This document shows, in pieces, positions 26,177 to 32,004 of a DNA stretch of 32,004 bases. The position numbers and the translations under genes are program-made. Positions within the stretch are counted from its first letter, which is position 1, and every line of letters begins with the position of its first letter. The notes under the pieces are model-generated. The model was not told the origin of the DNA. It saw only the letters and a program-made list of their open reading frames with translations, and did not search any database. The DNA is from an uncultured Oscillospiraceae bacterium (GTDB lineage Bacteria > Bacillota > Clostridia > Oscillospirales > Oscillospiraceae), in the NCBI GenBank assembly GCA_944385665.1, contig CALWYB010000027.1:1-32004 (forward strand), read 5' to 3'.

Positions 26177-28117
26177 TTACAGGAACCGGCGGCGGCGGTA
26201 GCCTCCGCCCCGTCTTCTGCGGCCCCGGCGAACAAGAGTCCGCACCAGCAGCACCACCAGCACCACCAGCAGGATGAGGACCAGCACCAGTCCCACGGAG
26301 AACAGGCTGGGGTTCTTCACCAGCTCGATGGGGTTCCAGCTGGTGCTGATGGTCTTGCAGCTGCCGCTCTGGTAGTGACTGGGGACGCCTTGGGTGCCGA
26401 AGGTCTGGAGATAGGCCGCCAAGGCGTACCACTCCTTGATCTCATTTCCGTTCTTGTCCACAAGGACCCGGGAGGCGAAATCGGTGATGGGCTCTCCATT
26501 TTCGTCCTTGGGGACGATAGACAAAATCCCGAAGGATTTACTCTTCACGGTGCCCAGCATCTGGGCGGAATACATGCCGGAGACTACCCGGTAGAGCTTG
26601 TCGTTTTCCAGCTTGCTCAGGCTCTGGGTGCCGAAATTGACGGCATAGGCGGGCTCCTCCAACTGTACGTCGGTGACCCGGTTGAAAATGAGCCGGTGGG
26701 TATTGAAGGAATAATAGGCGCCGGACAGATAGAGCTGTGTGCCTGTCATGATGGGGGACACAGATGCGTCCACCTCCATGACGGCCTTCAGTTCCTTGCC
26801 GGTGAGGTAGCAGGACACCAGGGGGTAGCCGGACTTGCCGTCCTCCCCCACCCCCATAGACAGTACGTCAAAGGCCTGGGAGGTGGTGATGTTCCCCTGG
26901 AAGAGGGAGGCCCGCAGCACTCCGTCGGCCACCACCGTCACCGTCTCCACATCGGGGGCATCTTCCACCAGGGTGGTGGAGGCCCAGTGGTAGGCGTCGG
27001 CCACCAGGTTGCCCAGGGCATTGTCCAGGCGGTCCTTGTTCTCCGGCTTGGGCAGATCAAAGGCAGAGGTGGTGAGCACCTGGTCGTAGCTGAGACCGTA
27101 GGAGGCCAGGTAGCTGGAACTGACCTGGTTTTTCCATCCATCCACCAGGGCGGCGATGGTCTGGTCCTCCGCCACAGTCTGGTCAATGGGTGTCAAGTGA
27201 TAATCCTTTAAGGTCTTCTCCCCGTCCTCGCTCCACTCCAGGGTGATGGAGCCCAGGTTCTCGCAGTAGGGACCGGCAGAGACGATGTAGGTGTCCCCCT
27301 CCACAATGGGTTCCTCCAGGGTGGTGTGGGTGTGGCCGGAGATGATCAGGTCAATGCCGTCCACCTTCTTGGCCAGCTGCTGGTCCTCCGACTTGCTCAC
27401 CTTCTCGTCGGTACCGCTGTGGGACAGGCAGATGATAAACTGGGCGCCCTGCTCCTCCAGAGCCTGCACACACCGCTTGGCGGCCTCCACCGGGTCCTCC
27501 AGGGTGAAGCCGGAGGTGGGGGCGCAGTCGTCGGAATCGGTGCCCATAATGCCGAAGATGCCGTAAGTAATGCCGCCTCGCTCCAGCAGCATATAGTCCT
27601 TCACCCCGTAGGCTGACATGGAGCGCTGGATATCCAGCTGGTCGGGGTTGTCGTCAGAGGGCTTGTAATTGGCCATGAGGAGGGCGGGCACCGTGTCCCC
27701 GCTGGTGCGGGCGGCGGTGAGCATGCGGGAAAAGCCGGTCCCCTCGTGGTCAAACTCGTGGTTTCCGGCAGTGGTTGCATCATAACCCAAGGCTCCCATG
27801 GTGCGCAGTTCCGGGGCCTTGGAGGTATATAAGGTCTGAATGAGGGAGCCGATGGAGAAATCGCCCCCGTCCAGGGTCAGAGCGTCCGGATGCTGGGCGC
27901 GCTCCTGCCGGAGCACCGTAGCCAGCCGGGCATAGCCCCCCGACTCTCCCCCGTCGGCGGTCTTTTGGGGCAGGAAGTGGGAGTGGAGGTCGTGGGTAAA
28001 GAGCACCGTGGTCTCATAGCTCTCCCCCTCCCCCGCCGCCAGAGTCCCCAGCGGCAGCGCGCTGCACAAGAGCAGCAGTACCAGTATCATGGCCGCGACG
28101 GCCCGCAATCTCTTCAC
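26177..28117 (-). CDS. Secreted, membrane-anchored 5'-nucleotidase-type metallophosphatase (UshA family)
   Basis: A 646-aa surface enzyme. A signal peptide (VAAMILVLLLLCSALPLGTLAAG) precedes a calcineurin-like phosphatase domain with FTHDLHSHF, GGDFSIGS, AGNHEFDHEG, MANYKPS and SGHTHTTLEE, the metal ligands of the UshA/CpdB family. A C-terminal 5'-nucleotidase domain (from about 340) and a terminal membrane helix (VGLVLVLILLVVLVVLLVRTLV) with an Arg-rich cytoplasmic tail follow. It would cleave extracellular nucleotides or UDP-sugars. GTG 28117 is used because AAAGGAGG lies seven bases upstream. The anchor by a helix rather than LPXTG is seen here. Confidence 0.9.
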   Translation of the reverse strand: MKRLRAVAAMILVLLLLCSALPLGTLAAGEGESYETTVLFTHDLHSHFLPQKTADGGESGGYARLATVLRQERAQHPDALTLDGGDFSIGSLIQTLYTSKAPELRTMGALGYDATTAGNHEFDHEGTGFSRMLTAARTSGDTVPALLMANYKPSDDNPDQLDIQRSMSAYGVKDYMLLERGGITYGIFGIMGTDSDDCAPTSGFTLEDPVEAAKRCVQALEEQGAQFIICLSHSGTDEKVSKSEDQQLAKKVDGIDLIISGHTHTTLEEPIVEGDTYIVSAGPYCENLGSITLEWSEDGEKTLKDYHLTPIDQTVAEDQTIAALVDGWKNQVSSSYLASYGLSYDQVLTTSAFDLPKPENKDRLDNALGNLVADAYHWASTTLVEDAPDVETVTVVADGVLRASLFQGNITTSQAFDVLSMGVGEDGKSGYPLVSCYLTGKELKAVMEVDASVSPIMTGTQLYLSGAYYSFNTHRLIFNRVTDVQLEEPAYAVNFGTQSLSKLENDKLYRVVSGMYSAQMLGTVKSKSFGILSIVPKDENGEPITDFASRVLVDKNGNEIKEWYALAAYLQTFGTQGVPSHYQSGSCKTISTSWNPIELVKNPSLFSVGLVLVLILLVVLVVLLVRTLVRRGRRRRGGGYRRRRFL

Positions 28118-28162
28118 AGCAGCGCCTCCTTTGCTTCCTTGCAACTAGATTCATCGCTCCCT

Positions 28163-28191
28163 ATTCTGCCACAAAATCCCCAAATGCGCAA
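28163..28191 (-). promoter_or_regulatory. Promoter of the metallophosphatase gene
   Basis: On the minus strand TTGCGC (28186-28191) and CAGAAT (28163-28168) with a 17-bp spacer, 46 bp before the GTG start. The -10 box is imperfect. Confidence 0.5.
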
Positions 28192-28228
28192 GAGCGGAAT
28201 CCGGTAATTCCCCCTCCGGATCCCGCTC
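28191..28228. terminator. Hairpin after the asparaginase gene
   Basis: Arms AGAGCGGAATCCGG and CCGGATCCCGCTCT (one mismatch) enclose about 10 nt. It follows the asparaginase stop at 28251. U-runs are better on the plus strand, so its strength for the minus-strand gene is uncertain. Confidence 0.6.
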
Positions 28229-28250
28229 TTTGTCTATTTTTAAGGTATTT

Positions 28251-29246
28251 TCAGTGAATCAGGTCAAACTGCACCGGCTGCTGAAACAGCTTTCGCACCT
28301 GGTCGCTCTCCCGGGTCTGACCCAGCACCCACATGAGTTTGGCGGTGGCAGCCTCCAGAGTCATGTTGTAGGCCTCCATCAGCTGATACTTCTCCTTCAC
28401 CTGATAGCCCACCTGATAGACCTCCATGTCGCTGCCCTCGTAGGGCACCTGGGTCATCATGACGATGGTCTTGCCTTCCTCCAGCCAGGACTCGATGGCG
28501 CGGGCCAGAGGGCCGGACGCGCCGCCGGGCAGTCCGCCCACCCCGAAGCTCTGCAAGATCACCGCTTCATACCGGCCCCGCAGGGCCTCCAGGGCATCGG
28601 CTCCCATGCCGGGGATCAGGGTGAGCAGCAGCACCCGCTCCTCCAGCTGGTGGGAAAAGACCGGCCGGGGCCGGTACTCCAGCTCCGCCAGATAGCGGAT
28701 GAGCTTTCCGTCCCGGATGACGGCCAGCTCCGGATAGTCCACGCTGGAAAAGGCGTTGTAGCTCTTGGTGCGCTCCTTCCGGGCCCGGGTGCCCAAAATC
28801 ACCTTGCCGTCAAAGACCAGGCTCACTCCGTGGGAGACCTCTGCCGCGGCGTACAGGAAGCTGTTGTACAGATTCATCCGGGCATCGGTGTTCTCCAGAC
28901 AGATGGACTTCTGGGAGCCGGTGATGACGATGGGCTTCTCCGAACCCTGAATGAGGTAGGACAGGGCGGCGGCGGTGTAGGCCATGGTGTCGGTGCCGTG
29001 GGTGAGGACAAAGCCGTCATACTGGTCGTAGTGCTCCTCCACCGCCCGGGCCATCTCCAGCCAGTGGCGGGGGGTGATATTGGTGCTGTCCAGGTTCATC
29101 AGCTGAATGGCCTCCACCTGACAAAGCTGTCCAATGGCGGGGACGTAGTTCAAAATCTCCTGGGAGGTGATGGCGGGGGTCAGCCCCTGGCCGCTGTCCT
29201 TGGAGGCGATGGTACCTCCGGTGGCCAGCATAAGGATCTTCTTCAT
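28251..29246 (-). CDS. ansA: L-asparaginase, type I
   Basis: A 331-aa enzyme that hydrolyses asparagine to aspartate and ammonia. The N-terminal nucleophile motif TGGTIAS (Thr12) and the second motif HGTDTMAYTA (Thr85, Asp86) are intact, and the C-terminal domain is of usual length. There is no signal peptide, so it is cytoplasmic, as expected for type I. ATG 29246 follows GGAGGGATAACCGTCC, six bases after the upstream gene ends, so it is probably co-transcribed with the EFR1 ferredoxin protein. Confidence 0.93.
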   Translation of the reverse strand: MKKILMLATGGTIASKDSGQGLTPAITSQEILNYVPAIGQLCQVEAIQLMNLDSTNITPRHWLEMARAVEEHYDQYDGFVLTHGTDTMAYTAAALSYLIQGSEKPIVITGSQKSICLENTDARMNLYNSFLYAAAEVSHGVSLVFDGKVILGTRARKERTKSYNAFSSVDYPELAVIRDGKLIRYLAELEYRPRPVFSHQLEERVLLLTLIPGMGADALEALRGRYEAVILQSFGVGGLPGGASGPLARAIESWLEEGKTIVMMTQVPYEGSDMEVYQVGYQVKEKYQLMEAYNMTLEAATAKLMWVLGQTRESDQVRKLFQQPVQFDLIH

Positions 29247-29252
29247 GGACGG

Positions 29253-29999
29253 TTATCCCTCCAGGAAGGTCTCCACCTCCCGGCGGGCGGAGAAGTTGGC
29301 GGTGAGCTTCTGGGCAATCAGGGAGCTGTTAAAGCCCAGGGCTCCGGTGGGGCAGGCGGACACACAGGACATGCAGCTGATGCACTTGGAGTCCACCCAC
29401 ATCAGGGTTTTCAGGTCCATGGCTCCGGTGGGACAGGCCTTGGCGCAGATGGCGCAGCCCAGGCAGGTGTCCCAGTCCCGGTCCTTCTTCACCGGCACCG
29501 CAGGCTTGGGCGCGGGGGTGGGGTTGCCGGGGACGGCGGCCTCTGCCCAGTCCTCCCGGGCCAGCTTGTCCTTCACTCCCTGGACAAACTGCTCCAGAAC
29601 CGCCTTATCCTGCTCATCCGGGCGTCCCTCCCCCAGGGTGGGGGCGAAGATGTGGGGGGTGATGACCGCCGCGGCTCCGGCGCACCGGAATCCCTGCTCC
29701 CCCAGGAGATGCTTCACCTGGGCCAGGGTGTCATCGTAGTGGCGGTTGCCGTAGGTGGCCAGGATAACGCAGGGGGTGTTCTCCCCCTTCAGACCGTCCA
29801 GCAGGCCTGGCACCGCCGGCATCTGCCCGGCGTACACCGGCAGGGCCAGCACCAGCAGCTCGTCCTTGCCGAAACTGCGCTGAGCCCGCTCCCGGCCGCC
29901 CAGATTGATGTACTCCTCCGCGCCAAACAGGCCTCCTACCAGTTCACAGGCCCGCTTGGTCCCTCCCGAGGGACTGAAATAAGCGCCAATCGCATTCAT
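29253..29999 (-). CDS. EFR1-type ferrodoxin (flavodoxin-like domain plus two 4Fe-4S motifs)
   Basis: A 248-aa electron-transfer protein. The N-terminal half is flavodoxin-like (AIGAYFSPSGGTKRACELVG, then LALPVYAGQMPAVPG and VILATYGNRHYDDTL). After a Pro/Ala linker, two clusters appear: CLGCAICAKACPTGA and CISCMSCVSACPTGA. The EFR1 family is common in anaerobes; partners are unknown. ATG 29999 follows AAGGGGAAGAGACT. It is the first gene of a pair with L-asparaginase, a pairing without an obvious metabolic reason. Confidence 0.9.
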   Translation of the reverse strand: MNAIGAYFSPSGGTKRACELVGGLFGAEEYINLGGRERAQRSFGKDELLVLALPVYAGQMPAVPGLLDGLKGENTPCVILATYGNRHYDDTLAQVKHLLGEQGFRCAGAAAVITPHIFAPTLGEGRPDEQDKAVLEQFVQGVKDKLAREDWAEAAVPGNPTPAPKPAVPVKKDRDWDTCLGCAICAKACPTGAMDLKTLMWVDSKCISCMSCVSACPTGALGFNSSLIAQKLTANFSARREVETFLEG

Positions 30000-30021
30000 A
30001 GTCTCTTCCCCTTTCGTTAAA

Positions 30022-30043
30022 AAGAGGGCCGTGCGGCCCTCTT
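30022..30043 (-). terminator. Terminator after the rfbA-like gene
   Basis: Nine-bp arms AAGAGGGCC/GGCCCTCTT with a 4-nt loop, followed on the minus strand by TTTTAACG. It lies six bases beyond the RmlA stop. Confidence 0.85.
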
Positions 30044-30048
30044 GCTCG

Positions 30049-30906
30049 TTATAGACACTGCAAATATTTCCCGTACAGGGTCATGCTCAGCTCATCGCCG
30101 ATGGCGTGGACGTGATCGGCGTCGATCCACCCCTCCTGGAGCCCCAGCTCCTCCAGACAGCCCACATACCGGCCCGTCTCGTCCTGAATCTCCTTGATGG
30201 TCCGGCCGGCCACCAGCAGGCTGTCCGCCGTACCGGCATCCAGCCAGGTGAAGTCCTTCTCCAGGGCCACCACCTGGAGCTGTCCCCGGTGGAGGTACTC
30301 CAGATTCACGTCGGTGATCTCCAGCTCGCCCCGTGCAGAGGGCTTCAGGTTCCCGGCGATCTCCATGACCTGGTTGTCGTAGAAGTAGAGGCCGGGGATG
30401 ATGTAATTGGACTTGGGATGGCGGGGCTTCTCCTCAATGGAGATGGCCTTGCCCGATTCGTCGAACTCCACCACACCGAAGGGGTGGGGGTCCTCCACCC
30501 AGTAGCCGAACACGGTGGCGCCGGTCTCGTTGGCGGCCGCCTTCTTCAGCGTAGCCCCCAGAGTGGGCGCGTAGAAGATGTTGTCGCCCAGCACCAGACA
30601 CACCCGGTCCTCTCCCACAAACTCCCGGCCGATGAGCAGGGCGTCGGCAATGCCGCGGGCCACCGGCTGCTCGGCATAGGTGATCTTCAGGCCATACTGA
30701 GAGCCATCCCCCAGCAGGGCCCGGAAGGTATCGGTCTCCTGGGGGGGCACGATGACCATAATGTCCGAGATGCCCGCCTGCATCAGAATGGCGATGGGGT
30801 AGTAGATGAGGGGCTTGTCATACACAGGCAGCAGGGGCTTGCACACCGGCTTGGTCATAGGATAGAGACGGGTGCCCTTTCCGGCTGCTAATACGATTCC
30901 TTTCAC
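30049..30906 (-). CDS. rfbA: Glucose-1-phosphate thymidylyltransferase (RmlA/RfbA)
   Basis: A 285-aa enzyme that makes dTDP-glucose from glucose-1-phosphate and dTTP, the first step toward dTDP-L-rhamnose for cell-surface polysaccharide. The nucleotide-binding loop LAAGKGTRLYPMTKPVCKPLLPVYDKP is at residues 6-32; VLGDNIFY, YWVEDPHPFGVVEFD, EEKPRHPKSNY and FTWLDAGTADSLL are all present. The length is near the usual 290. GTG 30906 follows AGGAGGACAAT. It has its own strong promoter, and no rfbB, C or D gene is beside it in the window. Confidence 0.95.
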   Translation of the reverse strand: MKGIVLAAGKGTRLYPMTKPVCKPLLPVYDKPLIYYPIAILMQAGISDIMVIVPPQETDTFRALLGDGSQYGLKITYAEQPVARGIADALLIGREFVGEDRVCLVLGDNIFYAPTLGATLKKAAANETGATVFGYWVEDPHPFGVVEFDESGKAISIEEKPRHPKSNYIIPGLYFYDNQVMEIAGNLKPSARGELEITDVNLEYLHRGQLQVVALEKDFTWLDAGTADSLLVAGRTIKEIQDETGRYVGCLEELGLQEGWIDADHVHAIGDELSMTLYGKYLQCL

Positions 30907-30993
30907 ATTGTCCTCCTGTTTCTCATGGGGCGGCGGGCTTTCGCCTCTCCGCCGGTTGAAATGCAGAGTTTTGCTATGTCGTTGTCATCCCTC

Positions 30994-31022
30994 AGTGTAG
31001 CATGGCATTCTTTTCTTTTCAA
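30994..31022 (-). promoter_or_regulatory. Promoter of the rfbA gene
   Basis: On the minus strand TTGAAA (31017-31022) and TACACT (30994-30999) with a 17-bp spacer, about 88 bp before the GTG start. The leader contains a GC-rich dyad (GGCGG/CCGCC near 30930-30955). The rest of 30907-31130 holds a short dyad at 31113-31129 and no gene. Confidence 0.78.
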
Positions 31023-31134
31023 GTAGGATTCCCTTAATTCTTATTTAAAATGATGGAACCGGCCCCTTACAGCCCCTTCTGAATCGCCATTTTGACTCAT
31101 AACCCTACGCACGCCGCGGTTGCCGCGGCATAAA

Positions 31135-31167
31135 AAATCCGCCCCCTCCCAGCGAGGGGGCGGATTT
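31135..31167. terminator. Terminator after the decarboxylase alpha-subunit gene
   Basis: Fourteen-bp arms AAATCCGCCCCCTC and complement with a 5-nt loop and TTTTTTA on the minus strand, 25 bases beyond the stop. Confidence 0.9.
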
Positions 31168-31191
31168 CATTGCATATGGATTGTGTCAGGC

Positions 31192-32004
31192 TCAGCCCAG
31201 GGTGACCAGCAGGTCATCGGTGTTGACGGTAGTGCCCACCACAGCGGACACGGCCTTGACGGTGCCGTCCACGGGAGCGGAGACCTCGATCTCCATCTTC
31301 ATGGCTTCCAGCACCACCAGCACGTCGCCGGCCTTGACGGCCTGACCGGGCTTGCACTCCACCTTAAAGATGTTGCCGGGCATGGGGCTCTTGACGGCAG
31401 TCTCACCGGCGGCCACCGCAGCGGGAGCGGCGGGGGCGGCGGCAGGAGCAGCCGCGGGAGCGGGGGCAGCGGCAGGAGCAGGAGCGGCCACGGGGGCGGC
31501 AGGAGCGGCAGCCACAGGGGCGGCGGCTACGGGAGCGGCCGCAGCGGGGGCGTCAGCCCGCTCCACGGAGACCTGGAAGGGCTTGCCGTCGATGGTGATA
31601 ACGAAGGTGCCGGTGCAGTCATCCCGGGCGCCCATCTTCAGGTAGGGAGACTGATAGGAGGCGGCGAAGGGAGGAATGGGACGGCTGGTGTAGCCGGGCA
31701 CCACAGGAGCGGGAACCTCGGCGTAGTACACAGGACCCTGATGCGCGGGAGCCGCGGGAGCAGGAGCCGCCTTGGGGGCGGGAGCGGCCTTCTTGGGCTC
31801 CTCCTTGGGGGGGAAGCCGGCCTCGCGGTCCTTGAAGAAGGCCATGGCCACCTGGGGGAAGGCGATGTAGGACAGCACGTCCTCATCGCTCTTGGCGGTG
31901 GCGCCCAGCTCCTTCTTGGTCTTCTCGAACTCGGGCTCCAGGGAGTCGGCAAAGCGGCCCTTCACCAGGGGGGTATTGCCCAGGATCTTCTTCTGGATGT
32001 CGGG
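31192..32004 (-). CDS. oadA: Oxaloacetate/pyruvate carboxylase-type alpha subunit, C-terminal part with biotinyl domain (partial)
   Basis: The open frame enters from the right edge (PDIQKKILGNTPLVKGRFAD) and encodes the end of the carboxyltransferase conserved region (DEDVLSYIAFPQVAMAFFKDRE), an Ala/Pro/Lys linker, a segment around GPVYYAEVPAPVVPGYTSRP, the short strand element FVITIDGKPFQVSVE, a second Ala/Pro linker of about 45 residues, and a biotinyl domain with EAMKME (biotin on the Lys). This is the architecture of Na+-pumping oxaloacetate decarboxylase alpha and of pyruvate carboxylase subunit B; which of the two cannot be told without the N-terminal part and neighbours. Two linkers instead of one is unusual. 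The stop is at 31192. Confidence 0.9.
   Translation of the reverse strand, partial: PDIQKKILGNTPLVKGRFADSLEPEFEKTKKELGATAKSDEDVLSYIAFPQVAMAFFKDREAGFPPKEEPKKAAPAPKAAPAPAAPAHQGPVYYAEVPAPVVPGYTSRPIPPFAASYQSPYLKMGARDDCTGTFVITIDGKPFQVSVERADAPAAAAPVAAAPVAAAPAAPVAAPAPAAAPAPAAAPAAAPAAPAAVAAGETAVKSPMPGNIFKVECKPGQAVKAGDVLVVLEAMKMEIEVSAPVDGTVKAVSAVVGTTVNTDDLLVTLG

Noticed and set aside
28230-30020. A 596-codon plus-strand open frame opposite asparaginase and EFR1
   Set aside because: Antisense shadow; both minus-strand genes have intact catalytic or cluster motifs.
1-32004. CRISPR arrays, tRNA or rRNA genes
   Set aside because: No regularly spaced direct repeats with unique spacers, cloverleaf sequences or rRNA-like stretches were seen on reading. 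The tRNA search was by eye only.

Overview
The window looks like a chromosome segment of a GC-rich anaerobic gut Firmicute of the Oscillospiraceae type (Flavonifractor, Lawsonibacter or Intestinimonas relatives). That placement is inference from the gene families (DUF4364, NfnAB, EFR1 ferredoxin, biotin-dependent decarboxylase), strong GGAGG ribosome binding sites and high GC. No rRNA, tRNA or CRISPR array was seen.

Positions 1 to about 17190 are the right-hand part of an integrated prophage-like element whose left end lies outside the window. Reading leftward on the minus strand from a divergent repressor switch near 12.77 kb are a Cro-like and a second XRE protein, an AbrB-like protein, several small proteins, a replisome organiser with a cluster of hairpins inside its gene (probable replication origin), DnaB helicase, ParA, a DUF3102 coiled-coil protein with a perfect 26-bp palindrome inside its gene, PcfK- and PcfJ-like proteins, an HUH/Rep-like protein, a Cys-rich KTR protein, HNH nuclease and the small and large terminase subunits (the latter cut by the window edge). 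Rightward from the switch are the CI-like repressor, a lipoprotein, a DUF4236 membrane protein, a PH-domain protein and a large serine recombinase. The recombinase lies next to the broken 5' end of a small host gene (17164-17289), which marks the attachment junction.

The most unusual structure is just downstream of the repressor gene. Two consensus promoters occupy almost the same 34 bp in opposite orientations (13509-13542). One drives the lipoprotein. The other drives a 55-aa minus-strand gene that runs antisense into the 3' end of the repressor gene and ends at a terminator-like hairpin embedded in the repressor coding sequence. This looks like a compact antisense unit tied to the lysogeny region. 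A second candidate system is ParA plus DUF3102 plus the palindrome, a possible non-canonical partition cassette that would fit a phage-plasmid lifestyle.

From 17.3 kb onward the sequence is ordinary chromosome: DUF4364 regulator; a VanZ-like protein with a long extracytoplasmic domain and a response-regulator-like direct repeat upstream; a LysR regulator followed by a MocR/PdxR-type regulator whose PLP-lysine position is arginine; an EamA exporter with a FlK-like thioesterase; the NfnAB transhydrogenase; a 5'-nucleotidase-type surface metallophosphatase; an EFR1 ferredoxin with L-asparaginase; RmlA; and the C-terminal part of an oxaloacetate/pyruvate carboxylase-type alpha subunit with its biotinyl domain. 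Most units here are one or two genes, bounded by clear hairpin terminators.
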